Of a stretch of 64,000 nt of DNA, positions 26,767-36,318 are shown one piece after another. The position numbers and the translations under genes are program-made. The stretch covers positions 62,001 through 126,000 of the forward strand of contig NZ_BLLH01000004.1 of NCBI RefSeq assembly GCF_011170065.1, in the 5' to 3' direction. This stretch comes from Pseudolactococcus insecticola (lineage in GTDB: Bacteria > Bacillota > Bacilli > Lactobacillales > Streptococcaceae). The notes below the pieces were generated by a model. The model did not search any database. It had not been told where the DNA came from and was given only the letters and a program-made list of their open reading frames with translations. How positions within the stretch are numbered: the stretch's first letter is position 1; each line of letters opens with the position of its first letter.

Positions 26767-27669
26767 ATGACGGAAACTCTGATTTTACAGCTCATTAAAC
26801 TCCTGCTATTTGCAGCTATCGCCATATTGGTCATCGTGATTTTCACACATACAAGACGCAAAAAGATCAATATCATAGGGACACCAAAGAAATTTTTTAC
26901 AGCTTTTGTAATTGGTTTTTTTACAGATATGCTTGATACTTGGGGGATTGGCTCTTATGCGACGACGACAACTTTTTTCAAGCTGACCAACTTCATTGAT
27001 GACGGGGATGATACGAAGCTACCCGGTACCATGAACATCGGCCACGCCATTGCGGTTTTAGTCGAGGCTTTGTTTTTCATCACGGCTGTCAGAGTTGAGA
27101 TGACGACTTTAATTCCCATGACATCGGCCGCCGTGATTGGTGCTCTGACGGGAACACGACTGACTAAAAACTGGTCTGCAAAGCTCGTACAGCGTGTTTT
27201 AGGCCTGCTATTGATTATTGCAGCTATTATCATGGCGCTGCGCATTGCCTTCAATATCGGCGCAGATACGGCGACTAGCGTGCATGGCCTACATGGCATT
27301 CTACTTTTTATCGGCGTTATTTTCAACTTTATCCTAGGCGTTCTCATGACCATGGGGCTTGGCAATTACGCGCCTGAGCTCGTTTTCTTCTCACTTGCCG
27401 GCGTTAATCCACTCATTGCGCTTCCTGTCATGATGCTTGACGCGGCGATGATCATGTTTTCAGCGGCGCAGGGCTTCATCAAAAAAGATCGTGTTTATTG
27501 GAATGGTCTTTTGGGCATGATGATTGGCGGCATCTTAGGCGTTGTCGTTGCGGCAAAAGTCATCACAAACATTGACATCAACCTACTCAAAAAAGCCATG
27601 GTCGTGATCGTCATCTATACCGGTATTATGCTGATCCGCACATCATTTATCAAAGCAAGCACAAAATAA
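26767..27669 (+). CDS. TauE/SafE family sulfite exporter-like membrane protein
   Basis: This member of the TSUP family transports sulfur-containing or organic anions across the membrane; the substrate here is unknown. The 300-residue protein has about eight hydrophobic segments and two copies of the family motif: FVIGFFTDMLDTWGIGSYAT near residue 49 and FNFILGVLMTMGLGNYAPEL near residue 183. It begins with a hydrophobic N-terminal segment rather than a cleaved signal. A CodY-like box overlaps its -10, so amino-acid-linked control is possible. It shares a terminator with srtA. Confidence 0.9.
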   Translation: MTETLILQLIKLLLFAAIAILVIVIFTHTRRKKINIIGTPKKFFTAFVIGFFTDMLDTWGIGSYATTTTFFKLTNFIDDGDDTKLPGTMNIGHAIAVLVEALFFITAVRVEMTTLIPMTSAAVIGALTGTRLTKNWSAKLVQRVLGLLLIIAAIIMALRIAFNIGADTATSVHGLHGILLFIGVIFNFILGVLMTMGLGNYAPELVFFSLAGVNPLIALPVMMLDAAMIMFSAAQGFIKKDRVYWNGLLGMMIGGILGVVVAAKVITNIDINLLKKAMVVIVIYTGIMLIRTSFIKASTK

Positions 27670-27707
27670 AAAATGCACTGACATCTGATAAATGTCGTGC
27701 ATTTTTT
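27668..27707. terminator. Bidirectional terminator TauE-like/srtA
   Basis: TGCACTGACAT and ATGTCGTGCA pair (one bulge) and are flanked by A- and T-runs. It serves two convergent genes. Confidence 0.88.
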
Positions 27708-27710
27708 GCT

Positions 27711-28394
27711 TTAGTTTAGGATAACAAGTAAGTTGACTGTTTTTGACAGACATGTTTGTAAGACTACTTGTTCACGTGAACCTGGTTGTACGATTGTTGG
27801 CCAGTAGTCTGTTTTAGGCAATGTTGTTGAAAAAGCATGATCGCCAATCTGCACGATTTTTGTGACGGTATACTGACGGTTTTGGCCTTTGTAGTCATAA
27901 ACCGTTATTTTTTCGCCAACTTTCATCTTTGTCAAGATTGAAAACAGCCCTGGATTATGTCCGATAAAGTGGGTTGAGCGGTTATCGCGTACATTATTTA
28001 CCGCCGCACCGCCCCAAGTTGATGCGAGCGTACCAGGTTTCGCGTTTATCAGCGCTTGACCTTTTGCAATTCCGCCATCTTGGTAATCATAGTACTTACC
28101 CTGAATGTAGAGTTTACGCTGTAAAGTCGTTTCCGTGTCTGGCAAAAATGAATTATCATCGTCTTGTGACTTCGTAAACTCATCCCCAGTATAATCAGCC
28201 CGACTGCGCCCGTAAAGCCCTTTGACAATGTCAGCATTGTACTCACGCATCTGAAGATCCGAGACGTTCGCCGTCAGCTGCTGCTGATAGACAAAGTAAC
28301 CTCCGATTGGAATCGCGATAATCGCCGCAGCAGCCAAAATAACTAGCCCCAGATTTTTTTTACTCGTGCGAATTTTCTCCAATAATTTAGCCAT
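27711..28394 (-). CDS. srtA: Sortase with unusual C-terminus
   Basis: Sortases anchor LPxTG-type proteins to the cell wall on the outer face of the membrane. The 227-residue protein has an N-terminal membrane anchor (NLGLVILAAAAIIAIPIGGY, about residue 14), the catalytic histidine in THFIGHNPG (about 141) and the catalytic cysteine in VVLQTC (about 212). After the cysteine the chain ends LSKTVNLLVILN. The arginine normally found at the position of the N before LLVI is absent. The protein may be weakly active, use another residue, or be a specialised sortase. Confidence 0.85.
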   Translation of the reverse strand: MAKLLEKIRTSKKNLGLVILAAAAIIAIPIGGYFVYQQQLTANVSDLQMREYNADIVKGLYGRSRADYTGDEFTKSQDDDNSFLPDTETTLQRKLYIQGKYYDYQDGGIAKGQALINAKPGTLASTWGGAAVNNVRDNRSTHFIGHNPGLFSILTKMKVGEKITVYDYKGQNRQYTVTKIVQIGDHAFSTTLPKTDYWPTIVQPGSREQVVLQTCLSKTVNLLVILN

Positions 28395-28455
28395 ATTTTT
28401 CCTCTTTTCTTTTTACTTATCTTTATAATATAATTTTAACAAGTTTCCCAAAATA

Positions 28456-28484
28456 TTGTTAATGATATACAAAAATGCTATAAT
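28456..28484 (+). promoter_or_regulatory. Promoter giving a leaderless CPBP mRNA
   Basis: TTGTTA (28456-28461)-17-TATAAT (28479-28484). The ATG at 28491 lies six bases after the -10 box, so the transcript should start at or next to the start codon. No ribosome site is present. Confidence 0.72.
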
Positions 28485-28490
28485 ATGCCC

Positions 28491-29201
28491 ATGAACTATT
28501 TTGATATTATCGAATCTGAAAAGGCTGAACAGGTTGATTTACCTGAAAATGAACCAAAAAAACAGACTTGGCTATCTCGTCTGTCTTATCTACTTTTGTT
28601 GCTTTATTGGCAAGTCTCACAAGGCGCTGTTGCGCTTCCGATGGATAGGCATCAGCATTTCCATCTTTGGAAAATTCTTGCATTTTTGCTGATTTTTATC
28701 GTCTGCGTCGCCTTATCTTATGACTGGGCACGAAAACATGAATTAATCCCAAAGATCAGCCTGCGCCAATTCCCACTTGGGAAAATTGCGACTGGTTTTG
28801 TGCTTATGCTTGTGACCAGTATGATTTCAGGCGTCATCATGAGCTTGACAAAGACTGACACCACTGAAAACCAAGCTGCTGTCGATGCGATTGGTAAGGC
28901 ATTACCGCCGCTCGTCTTTTTCATCATGACTGTTTCTGCTGGCTTTTTTGAGGAACTTGTCTTTCGAGTTAGCATGTTTGAACTTTTATTTAACAAATGG
29001 CCCAAAGTCGCGATGTTTTTTGCCTGGGGGCTCTTTACGGCAGCTCATATGCCGACTGACATTCCGAGCTTTTTAACTTACGGACTCATGAGTCTTGTGC
29101 TGACAAGTCTCTATACTAAGTACCGCAATTTCTATCTCAACATGTCCGTCCATTTTCTGTGGAATGCTGTCATTACGCTCGTCTTACTCTTGGGTAAATA
29201 A
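28491..29201 (+). CDS. CPBP family intramembrane metalloprotease
   Basis: This is an Abi/CAAX-type intramembrane protease of 236 residues. The motif pair EELVFR (near residue 164), then a histidine in FTAAHMPTD (near 190) and HFLWN (near 220), form the usual metal site. Several membrane segments lie between residues 27 and 235. In lactic acid bacteria such proteins are linked to bacteriocin immunity or cell-envelope processing, but no bacteriocin gene lies next to it. The start at 28491 was chosen because the -10 box ends at 28484; an ATG at 28485 would lie before the expected transcript start. Confidence 0.88.
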   Translation: MNYFDIIESEKAEQVDLPENEPKKQTWLSRLSYLLLLLYWQVSQGAVALPMDRHQHFHLWKILAFLLIFIVCVALSYDWARKHELIPKISLRQFPLGKIATGFVLMLVTSMISGVIMSLTKTDTTENQAAVDAIGKALPPLVFFIMTVSAGFFEELVFRVSMFELLFNKWPKVAMFFAWGLFTAAHMPTDIPSFLTYGLMSLVLTSLYTKYRNFYLNMSVHFLWNAVITLVLLLGK

Positions 29202-29232
29202 AAAAAGCTTGGCAAATTGACCAAGCTTTTTT
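29201..29232. terminator. Bidirectional terminator CPBP/aquaglyceroporin
   Basis: AAGCTTGG and CCAAGCTT pair over an eight-base loop, with A- and T-runs on the two flanks. Confidence 0.9.
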
Positions 29233-29250
29233 ATTCATTTTATTTAAAAA

Positions 29251-30135
29251 TTATAAGAAAATGATTTTGAAAAGTGCAACTGCTGCAAGACCAGCCAAGA
29301 TTGGTGCCACAACTGGTGCCCATGCGTACCACCATTTAGAATCGCCTTTGTTTTCACCAAGGATTGATTTTGGAAGCAAAGCATGCACGATACGAGGACC
29401 GAGGTCACGCGCTGGGTTAAGACCAGGACCAGTAGGTCCGCCGAGAGAGGCAACGAGTACCATCACGAGGAAACCAAGTGCTAAGTGAGCAACTGCAAGC
29501 GATCCTGAAGACAAACCAATGTAGTTTGAAATTCCGTTTGTCACTTGGTCAGATGCTGACATTTTAGTAATGTCTTGGCCTTGAGCTGTGAGCAATTTAG
29601 TGACAGCTGCTTTGATTTCAGCACCAAAGAAGTTATGCGTCAATGCAAGTGCGCCAAAGAACAAAACAAATGACCCAACAAACTCGTTTAGGAAACCATT
29701 GATTGTTGCGCCACGGCGTGTTGCTTTTGTGCCGTCATCAACATTATCAATCGTTGAAAATGAACCCAAAATATGGTTTGAGTTAGTCGTTTGCAAGTAG
29801 TAAGGACGGTAAACCATGACAAGCACGAGTTGTCCAAACATTGCGCCGAGCAATTGTGCAATGATGTATTGCGCAACGTGTGCCCATGGGAAAAGGCCTG
29901 ATACTGCAAGACCGAGTGTGAAGGCTGGGTTGATGTGGTTGCCTGAAACGTTACCAAACATCAAAGCGGGAATCATCACGCCACAGCCATAACCCCAGGC
30001 AATCGTCATCCAGCCTGAAGCGAATCCTTTAGTTCCTTTGAGGTCAACGTTTGCGACCGCGCCGTTACCGAGAATAATGAGAATCGCTGTTCCGATAAAT
30101 TCAGCGATGTATTTAGTCATCCATGTTACGTCCAT
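29251..30135 (-). CDS. glpF: Aquaglyceroporin (MIP family)
   Basis: This channel for glycerol and other small neutral solutes lies in the cytoplasmic membrane. The 294-residue protein has six membrane segments and the two half-helix motifs NPAFTL (near residue 69) and NPARDL (near residue 241). The long loop between the halves is typical of the lactococcal Gla/GlpF form. A promoter (TTTACA-17-TAAACT, 30210-30238) and a cre site upstream indicate control by carbon source. No glycerol kinase gene is adjacent. Confidence 0.93.
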   Translation of the reverse strand: MDVTWMTKYIAEFIGTAILIILGNGAVANVDLKGTKGFASGWMTIAWGYGCGVMIPALMFGNVSGNHINPAFTLGLAVSGLFPWAHVAQYIIAQLLGAMFGQLVLVMVYRPYYLQTTNSNHILGSFSTIDNVDDGTKATRRGATINGFLNEFVGSFVLFFGALALTHNFFGAEIKAAVTKLLTAQGQDITKMSASDQVTNGISNYIGLSSGSLAVAHLALGFLVMVLVASLGGPTGPGLNPARDLGPRIVHALLPKSILGENKGDSKWWYAWAPVVAPILAGLAAVALFKIIFL

Positions 30136-30209
30136 TTTTTGGTGTAATCTCCTTTAAGTAAGTGTAAGTTTTGAGCATTTTGCTCATCTTGAAATATAAG
30201 TACTTTACA

Positions 30210-30257
30210 AGTTTATCAGATTTTCTGCGACATGTAAAGGTTTTGTGAACGTTTTCA
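30210..30257 (-). promoter_or_regulatory. Aquaglyceroporin promoter with cre site
   Basis: Minus strand TTTACA (30233-30238)-17-TAAACT (30210-30215). TGTGAACGTTTTCA at 30244-30257 matches the cre consensus TGWNANCGNTNWCA fully. The cre centre lies about 47 bases upstream of the expected start, a position compatible with CcpA acting at this promoter. Confidence 0.75.
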
Positions 30258-30289
30258 TTCACTTTTTAGTTCTATTTAAGCCAGTTTTC

Positions 30290-30318
30290 TTGACAATTTT
30301 GATATAATCTTGTTAGAT
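30290..30318 (+). promoter_or_regulatory. Likely pepX promoter
   Basis: TTGACA (30290-30295)-17-TTAGAT (30313-30318). The cre site at 30244-30257 lies upstream and could act on both divergent genes. Confidence 0.6.
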
Positions 30319-30341
30319 ACCCTCATACAAAGGAGATAGAC

Positions 30342-32663
30342 ATGACGCGCTTTAACCAGTTTTCTATTATTGATAAGACATTTGACGAAAAACTAGCTGA
30401 TCTTGCTGGGCTGCGTTTCAAATTTGACACACAGCTAGAAAGTAAGCGCAATCTAAAAAATTGGCTCTTGACAGCGCCTGTTGATCTGACGACGCTTGCA
30501 GCAACTGATAGGGAGACGCTCTGGGACTTCCTGCACTCTGACACGCCGCTCACCTGGGATATTTTTTATGCGATTGGCTTACAACTGCTTGATTTTGTGG
30601 CGAATTTTGAATTTTCGCTTTCTGACAGCTTGACATTTGCGTCAGATTTGCATTTGCCCACTGTTGATCTGACACAAGACACATCGTCAGAACACGTGAT
30701 ATCCGCCATCTATCTCTTGATGCTCAGCCGCCGCAAGAACGCTATGACGCTGGTCGAGTTTTGGGTGTCAGAAGGCCTGCTGCCGCTTGATAACCACTAC
30801 CATTTTTTCAACGACAAAAGCCTTGCCACCTTTGATACTGCGCAAACTCTGACGCGTGAATTTGTCTACGTTGAAAGTCCTGTTGACACTGAACGTCGCG
30901 GTGACTACGACTTGATAAAAGTTGAGATTATCCGCCCACAGTTTGACGGCAAACTGCCTGTCATCATGACTGCAAGTCCCTATCATCTGGGGACAAACGA
31001 CCTTGCAAATGATCAAAAACTTCACGATATGGCTGTCCCTTTGACGCAAAAGCCACTTGGCTTTATTGAGATAACAGATGCTGACGATACGGTTGATAGC
31101 TTTCCTAACTACGACAAAAAACCTGTGCCAATGGCGAAAAACAACCAAGCGCAAGGGCATTTCACACACGGTTGGACTTATAGTCTCAACGACTATTTTT
31201 TAGCACGAGGATTTGCATCTATCTACGTCGCAAGCGTTGGTACGCGCGGTTCTGACGGTTTTATGACGAGTGGTGATTATCAGCAAATCGCAGGTGTTAC
31301 AGCTGTTATTGATTGGCTAAATGGCAGAGCACGTGCTTTTACCAGCCGTAAAAAAACACACGAGCTCACGGCTGACTGGGCAACTGGTCATGTCGTAATG
31401 ACTGGCAAGTCCTATCTAGGCACGTTAGCTTACGGCGCTGCAACAACGGGCGTTTCTGGGCTTGATGTCATCATTGCTGAGGCCGGCATCACGAGCTGGT
31501 ACGACTACTACCGTGAAAATGGTCTCGTTCGCAGTCCTGGCGGCTATCCAGGTGAAGATTTGGACGTCCTTGCTGAGCTGACTTATTCGCGCAATCTTGA
31601 TGCTGCTGACTTTCTGACTGGCAATGCGACCTACCAAAAACAGTTGGCTGATATGACAACTCAGCTTGATCGTGCGTCAGGCGACTATAACAGTTACTGG
31701 CATGCCAGAAACTATCTGCCAAATGCAGATAAAGTGACAGCTGACGTCATTATCGTCCACGGTATGCAAGACTTCAATGTCACCGCACAGCACGCCTTCA
31801 AGTTCTGGCACGCTCTGCCGCAACACGTGGTTAAACATGCTTTTCTACATCAGGGCAGCCACGTTTACATCAATAACTGGCAGTCAATTGACTTTTCTGA
31901 GACGATTAACGCTTACTTGACAGCTAAACTGCTAGAAAATCCGCTGTCGCTTGACTTACCGCCAGTGATTTGGCAAGAAAATGGTGCTTACCAATCTTTC
32001 AAAACACTCGATAACTTCGGTGCTACCAACATTTCTGAAAGTCCGCTTGGTTTTGAAGGCGAGTTTGCAAGCTTTGACAATCACTATGACGACCAGACTT
32101 TTGACGGCTACAGCCGTGATTTCAGGCGTTTCAAAACTGATCTTTTTGCTGGCAAGGCAAATGCTGCTGTCATTGACATCAACGTCCCTGAAGATAGCAT
32201 CATCAACGGTCAGATCGTGCTAAATCTGCGCATCAAGCTAAATGACACCAAGGGCATCCTGTCTGCTCAGATCCTCGACTACGGCAGCAAAAAGCGCCTG
32301 AACGACGCGCCAGGCACCCTTGCGCTTAAGGCTATCGACCTCGGACGAAACTTCGCCTACGATGATGTCAAGGACTTGGCGCTTACAGAGATGCCATACA
32401 AAGTCGTTACCAAAGGCTTCATGAACCTGCAAAATCGCCAAAATCTGCTTGAGATCAACTCTGTCACGCCTGACGAATGGCTCAAAGTCGAGATGCGTCT
32501 TGAGCCTACAATCTACCAGCTCCACGAAAATGACACCCTACGTCTTTTGATTTATAGTACTGATTTTGAACACACCGTCCGTGATAACCGTGACGTTACT
32601 TATACGCTAAATCTTGAAAAATCACGCCTTTACGTACCAAAAGAATCAGGCGAATCCAAATGA
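30342..32663 (+). CDS. pepX: X-prolyl dipeptidyl aminopeptidase
   Basis: PepX releases X-Pro dipeptides from the N-terminus of peptides and is important for casein use in lactic acid bacteria. The 773-residue cytosolic protein has the catalytic serine in GKSYLG (near 354), the aspartate in VHGMQDFNV (near 474) and the histidine in HQGSHV (near 504). The N-terminal helical domain typical of the family is present. A strong AAAGGAG site precedes ATG. A C26 amidase follows after 29 bases. Confidence 0.97.
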   Translation: MTRFNQFSIIDKTFDEKLADLAGLRFKFDTQLESKRNLKNWLLTAPVDLTTLAATDRETLWDFLHSDTPLTWDIFYAIGLQLLDFVANFEFSLSDSLTFASDLHLPTVDLTQDTSSEHVISAIYLLMLSRRKNAMTLVEFWVSEGLLPLDNHYHFFNDKSLATFDTAQTLTREFVYVESPVDTERRGDYDLIKVEIIRPQFDGKLPVIMTASPYHLGTNDLANDQKLHDMAVPLTQKPLGFIEITDADDTVDSFPNYDKKPVPMAKNNQAQGHFTHGWTYSLNDYFLARGFASIYVASVGTRGSDGFMTSGDYQQIAGVTAVIDWLNGRARAFTSRKKTHELTADWATGHVVMTGKSYLGTLAYGAATTGVSGLDVIIAEAGITSWYDYYRENGLVRSPGGYPGEDLDVLAELTYSRNLDAADFLTGNATYQKQLADMTTQLDRASGDYNSYWHARNYLPNADKVTADVIIVHGMQDFNVTAQHAFKFWHALPQHVVKHAFLHQGSHVYINNWQSIDFSETINAYLTAKLLENPLSLDLPPVIWQENGAYQSFKTLDNFGATNISESPLGFEGEFASFDNHYDDQTFDGYSRDFRRFKTDLFAGKANAAVIDINVPEDSIINGQIVLNLRIKLNDTKGILSAQILDYGSKKRLNDAPGTLALKAIDLGRNFAYDDVKDLALTEMPYKVVTKGFMNLQNRQNLLEINSVTPDEWLKVEMRLEPTIYQLHENDTLRLLIYSTDFEHTVRDNRDVTYTLNLEKSRLYVPKESGESK

Positions 32664-32692
32664 AATAATCACACTAAAGAAAGCAGACATAC

Positions 32693-33400
32693 ATGACAAC
32701 TATCGGCATTATCGGCACCCAATATCTTAACTTTGAGGAACAACCTTTTCACGAAAATCAAGTCATCTATACGCGGAAAGCCTTTACTGATGCTCTCCAA
32801 ACGACTGGTGCAACTGTCATCATCATCCCGATTGACGCGCTTGACAAAATTCCTGATTATGTCAGCATGGTGGATAAGATTCTGCTGACAGGTGGTGAAG
32901 ATGTCGCACCTCAGTTTTACGGCGAGGATCCACACCGCCTGCTAGGTCTTATCAATCCAGACCGTGATGCCTTCGAGATTGCCGTCATCAAAGAAAGTAT
33001 CAAGCAAAAAAAAGCAGTTTTTGGCGTTTGCCGTGGCATGCAGCTGATGAATGTTGCACTTGGTGGCAGTCTCTATCAGGATTTATCCCTTGCTAGCACA
33101 ACTGTCAAACACCTGCAAGCTCCGACCAAACAGCAGTTCCCGACGCATTTTGTGGCAGTGGATCAAACCTCATCGCTAAATTTTCTACCAGAGCGCTATC
33201 ATGTCAATTCTTATCATCATCAGGCGATTCATCGCTTGTCTGACGAGCTTTCAAGCATTGCCACCGCTTCTGACGGCATCATTGAGGCTGTCGAAAATAA
33301 AAACAACCGCCTTTTAGCTGTCCAGTGGCATCCTGAAGGAACGTGGGATACGATTGACAGTGAGTTTGCGATTTTCAAGTATTTTGTCGATGTACTCTAA
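32693..33400 (+). CDS. Gamma-glutamyl-gamma-aminobutyrate hydrolase family (peptidase C26)
   Basis: This class I glutamine-amidotransferase-like hydrolase cleaves gamma-glutamyl bonds. The nucleophile lies in GVCRGMQLMN near residue 110 and the His-Glu pair in QWHPEGTWD near residue 213. At 235 residues the length is normal. Position directly after pepX suggests co-expression in peptide use, but the substrate is not known. Confidence 0.9.
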   Translation: MTTIGIIGTQYLNFEEQPFHENQVIYTRKAFTDALQTTGATVIIIPIDALDKIPDYVSMVDKILLTGGEDVAPQFYGEDPHRLLGLINPDRDAFEIAVIKESIKQKKAVFGVCRGMQLMNVALGGSLYQDLSLASTTVKHLQAPTKQQFPTHFVAVDQTSSLNFLPERYHVNSYHHQAIHRLSDELSSIATASDGIIEAVENKNNRLLAVQWHPEGTWDTIDSEFAIFKYFVDVL

Positions 33401-33433
33401 AAAAATGACTTCTCGCATGAGAAGTCATTTTTT
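33400..33433. terminator. Bidirectional terminator C26/gltX
   Basis: AAAATGACTTCTC and GAGAAGTCATTTT pair around GCAT, with A- and T-runs on both flanks. Confidence 0.92.
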
Positions 33434-33436
33434 ATT

Positions 33437-34885
33437 TTAATCTACAAACTGAGACAAGTGCTTAATCGCCTTGTCTTTTCCTAACAGATAGATCGTATCT
33501 GGCAACTCAGGGCCGTGCATTTCGCCTGATACGGCGATTCGGATCGGCATGAAGAGATTTTTCCCTTTGATGCCCGTTTCTTTTTGGACTTCCTTGATCA
33601 GCGGGAAGATGTTGTCCTTGACAAAGTCTGCATCCGATAGATTTTCGATTTTTTCTTTGAAGGCTTTGATGACAATCGGTGCAGTTTCAGTCGCAAGAAC
33701 TTCTTTTGCCGCATCAGTCAACTCAGGAAACTCAGCATAGAACAAATCCGTCAGACCAACGATTTCGTCAACTGACGTCATTTGCGGCTGATAAAGTTCA
33801 ACTAAGTGTTTTGACTTGTCATCTAAACGCCCTGCTGCCTCAAGAAATGGTTTTGCCATCTCAAAAATCTTGTCCAGATCAGCATTTTTGATATAATCGT
33901 TGTCCAACCAGTCCAGTTTCTTCTGGTCAAACGCCGCAGGAGATTTCGACAAACGATTTTCATCAAACAGGTCAATCAATTGCGCTTGAGAGAAAATCTC
34001 TTCTTCTCCGCCAGGATTCCAGCCTAACAGGGCAATAAAGTTAAACACCGCTTCAGGCAGATAGCCTTTTTTGCGATAGTCCTCGATAAATTGCAAGGTG
34101 TTGGTATCGCGCTTAGACAGCTTTTTACCAGTCTCAGAGTTGATAATCAAGGTCATATGCCCGAACTCAGGCGCATCCCAGCCTAGCGCCTCATAAATCA
34201 TCAGCTGTTTAGGGGTATTAGCAATATGGTCATCACCGCGAATGACGTGAGAAATCTGCATATCGTGATCATCTACAACCACAGCAAAGTTATATGTCGG
34301 ATAACCATCACGTTTTTGAATGACCCAATCGCCACCGATGTTCTTACCTTCAAACTCAATATCACCTTTAACAATATCGTTCCAAGTGTAGATAGAGCCT
34401 TCTGGCACCTTGATACGAACTGTCGGCACGATGCCAGCTGCTTCACGCTCTGCAATGTATGCAGCCTCATCAGCATCAGAAAGTCCAGCAAACTCGCTAA
34501 TATAAACAGGGGGCAAGCCTTTTGCTTCTTGTTTTTCGCGGTCAACTGCAATCTCTTCTTCTGTTTTGTAAGACTTATAAGCCTTGCCAGACGCAAGTAA
34601 TTCATCGATATATTTTTGATAAAGTGGCAGGCGTTCAGACTGACGGTAGTTGTCATGCGTTTCAGGCGACTCATCCCAGTCCATCCCAAGCCAGCGCAAG
34701 TTATCAAGCTGTGAACGTTCCCCGTCCTCTACATGACGCTTGCGGTCAGTATCCTCGATACGAATAATGAAATCACCGCCATGATGACGCGCATAGAGGT
34801 AGTTAAACAGTGCTGTACGGGCATTCCCGATGTGCAAAAGTCCGGTTGGTGATGGTGCATAACGCACACGAATTTTGTTAGCCAT
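33437..34885 (-). CDS. gltX: Glutamyl-tRNA synthetase
   Basis: GltX charges tRNA-Glu, and in this group also tRNA-Gln for later amidation. The 482-residue class I synthetase shows [16 protein letters not shown] (HIGH motif, near residue 9), [15 protein letters not shown] near residue 214 and KLSKRD (KMSKS, near 256). It is the last gene of the dut-radA-yacL-ispD-AIM24-ispF-gltX minus-strand run, a variant of the Bacillus order. Confidence 0.97.
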   Translation of the reverse strand: MANKIRVRYAPSPTGLLHIGNARTALFNYLYARHHGGDFIIRIEDTDRKRHVEDGERSQLDNLRWLGMDWDESPETHDNYRQSERLPLYQKYIDELLASGKAYKSYKTEEEIAVDREKQEAKGLPPVYISEFAGLSDADEAAYIAEREAAGIVPTVRIKVPEGSIYTWNDIVKGDIEFEGKNIGGDWVIQKRDGYPTYNFAVVVDDHDMQISHVIRGDDHIANTPKQLMIYEALGWDAPEFGHMTLIINSETGKKLSKRDTNTLQFIEDYRKKGYLPEAVFNFIALLGWNPGGEEEIFSQAQLIDLFDENRLSKSPAAFDQKKLDWLDNDYIKNADLDKIFEMAKPFLEAAGRLDDKSKHLVELYQPQMTSVDEIVGLTDLFYAEFPELTDAAKEVLATETAPIVIKAFKEKIENLSDADFVKDNIFPLIKEVQKETGIKGKNLFMPIRIAVSGEMHGPELPDTIYLLGKDKAIKHLSQFVD

Positions 34886-34976
34886 TTTCGTTTTCTCCTT
34901 GTTAAATAAACAGTCATCCCTATTTTACCAAAATATCAAAAAAAGCGCTAACTTTGAGTTAGCAACAAATTTTTAA

Positions 34977-35477
34977 TCATTTTTGAGACTCTTTTTCGAT
35001 GCGACTCAGTAACACAACCGCTTCACTAGCGATTCCCTCACTTCTGCCAATAAAGCCAAGTTTTTCAGTCGTCGTGGCTTTGATATTGATATTTCCAGGT
35101 CGCGTATTGAGCACATAAGCGATATTTCCCTTCATGCGCGACAAATGTGGTGACATCTTAGGCTTTTCAGCCATGATAGTCGTGTCAATATTACTAATTT
35201 CATAGCCTTGTTCAAGCATTTTTTTGTAAATATCTGACAGAATCTCGGTTGATGCGATACCAAGCGTAGCCGTATCCGTATCAGGAAAGGCATGCCCAAT
35301 ATCACCTAGACCAAGCGCGCCAAGAATCGCATCCGCAATCGCATGCAGTAAAACATCGGCATCAGAGTGCCCCTGTAGTCCTTTTTCAAACGGAATTTTC
35401 ACCCCACCGATGATCAGATCACGTTTATACACGAGTTGATGAACGTCGTAGCCATGACCAATTCTAAGTGAGTGCAT
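34977..35477 (-). CDS. ispF: 2-C-methyl-D-erythritol 2,4-cyclodiphosphate synthase
   Basis: IspF makes the cyclic diphosphate intermediate of the MEP isoprenoid pathway, using a zinc site. The 166-residue protein has [11 protein letters not shown] at the N-terminus, [15 protein letters not shown] near residue 39 and [13 protein letters not shown] near residue 136, all hallmarks. ATG 35477 was chosen behind GGGAGGAA; the longer frame overlaps more of the upstream AIM24 gene. It overlaps that gene by 14 bases. Its presence implies a MEP pathway, which is uncommon in Streptococcaceae. Confidence 0.96.
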   Translation of the reverse strand: MHSLRIGHGYDVHQLVYKRDLIIGGVKIPFEKGLQGHSDADVLLHAIADAILGALGLGDIGHAFPDTDTATLGIASTEILSDIYKKMLEQGYEISNIDTTIMAEKPKMSPHLSRMKGNIAYVLNTRPGNINIKATTTEKLGFIGRSEGIASEAVVLLSRIEKESQK

Positions 35478-36225
35478 CAAAAATTCCTCCCAAGGCGTTA
35501 CCAGACGAGCCAGACTTCCCATCCGTCACGATATAATTTTTCAAAATCCCTGCAAACGTCTCAATATTGAGACTTTGAACGTAAACTTCTCCCGTCCCTT
35601 GAAAATGATTGACAATCCCCTCGCCAGTGCCAATAGACTGCACAAAGCCATTTTCCAGATGAATATCATAGTCAAGCGTTTCTGACCAAGCAACGACGTG
35701 CGCGTTATCAATCGTTATTTCCTGATTTTCCAGGCTGATTTTTTTGATTGACCCAAAAGCATTGACAAGCAAGGTCCCTACACCTTCAGTCGTCATAACG
35801 AACAAACCGCCCTGACCACCAAAGAAAGCCCGACCAATACTCTGACGCACCATGCTATACTGCGCACTGCCATCAAGCGCTAGAAAAGCACCATCATTGA
35901 GCCGATACTGGTTCTGACCTAGTTCAAGCGCCATGACTTGTCCAGGAGTCGACGGCGCAAGGGCGATTAAGCCTTCATCACTGTTAGAGCTCGCTTTCGT
36001 GATAAAAACGCTCTCGCCAGACGTCATCGCACGCCCCGCAGCCTTTAACAATTTGCCAATGCCGCTGCCTTTTGCATTTAACTCGCTATTAAGCGTGACA
36101 GCACTGTTGTGATAGACCATACTGCCCCGTTGAATATAGGCAAACTCGCCAGTTTCAAGCGCAATTTCAATCATAGGAAACTGCATATTACTATCTATCG
36201 TGTACTTCATCTTATTATCAGACAT
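35464..36225 (-). CDS. AIM24 family protein
   Basis: This protein of the AIM24/TIGR00266 family has a beta-helix-like fold and an unknown role. The 253-residue protein has glycine-rich repeats such as [20 protein letters not shown] near residue 132 and [19 protein letters not shown] near residue 204. The start at 36225 follows AAAGGAG by seven bases; in-frame ATGs exist at 36210 and 36258. It lies between ispD and ispF, breaking the usual ispD-ispF pair, and overlaps ispF by 14 bases. It has no obvious link to isoprenoid synthesis. Confidence 0.85.
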   Translation of the reverse strand: MSDNKMKYTIDSNMQFPMIEIALETGEFAYIQRGSMVYHNSAVTLNSELNAKGSGIGKLLKAAGRAMTSGESVFITKASSNSDEGLIALAPSTPGQVMALELGQNQYRLNDGAFLALDGSAQYSMVRQSIGRAFFGGQGGLFVMTTEGVGTLLVNAFGSIKKISLENQEITIDNAHVVAWSETLDYDIHLENGFVQSIGTGEGIVNHFQGTGEVYVQSLNIETFAGILKNYIVTDGKSGSSGNALGGIFDALT

Positions 36226-36318
36226 CCGATACTCCTTTGTTTCAAGCAAATCAATCAAAATAGACTATTTTTTAACTATGACATAGTTCCATTTTACCAG
36301 ATCATGGGCAAAAAATGG

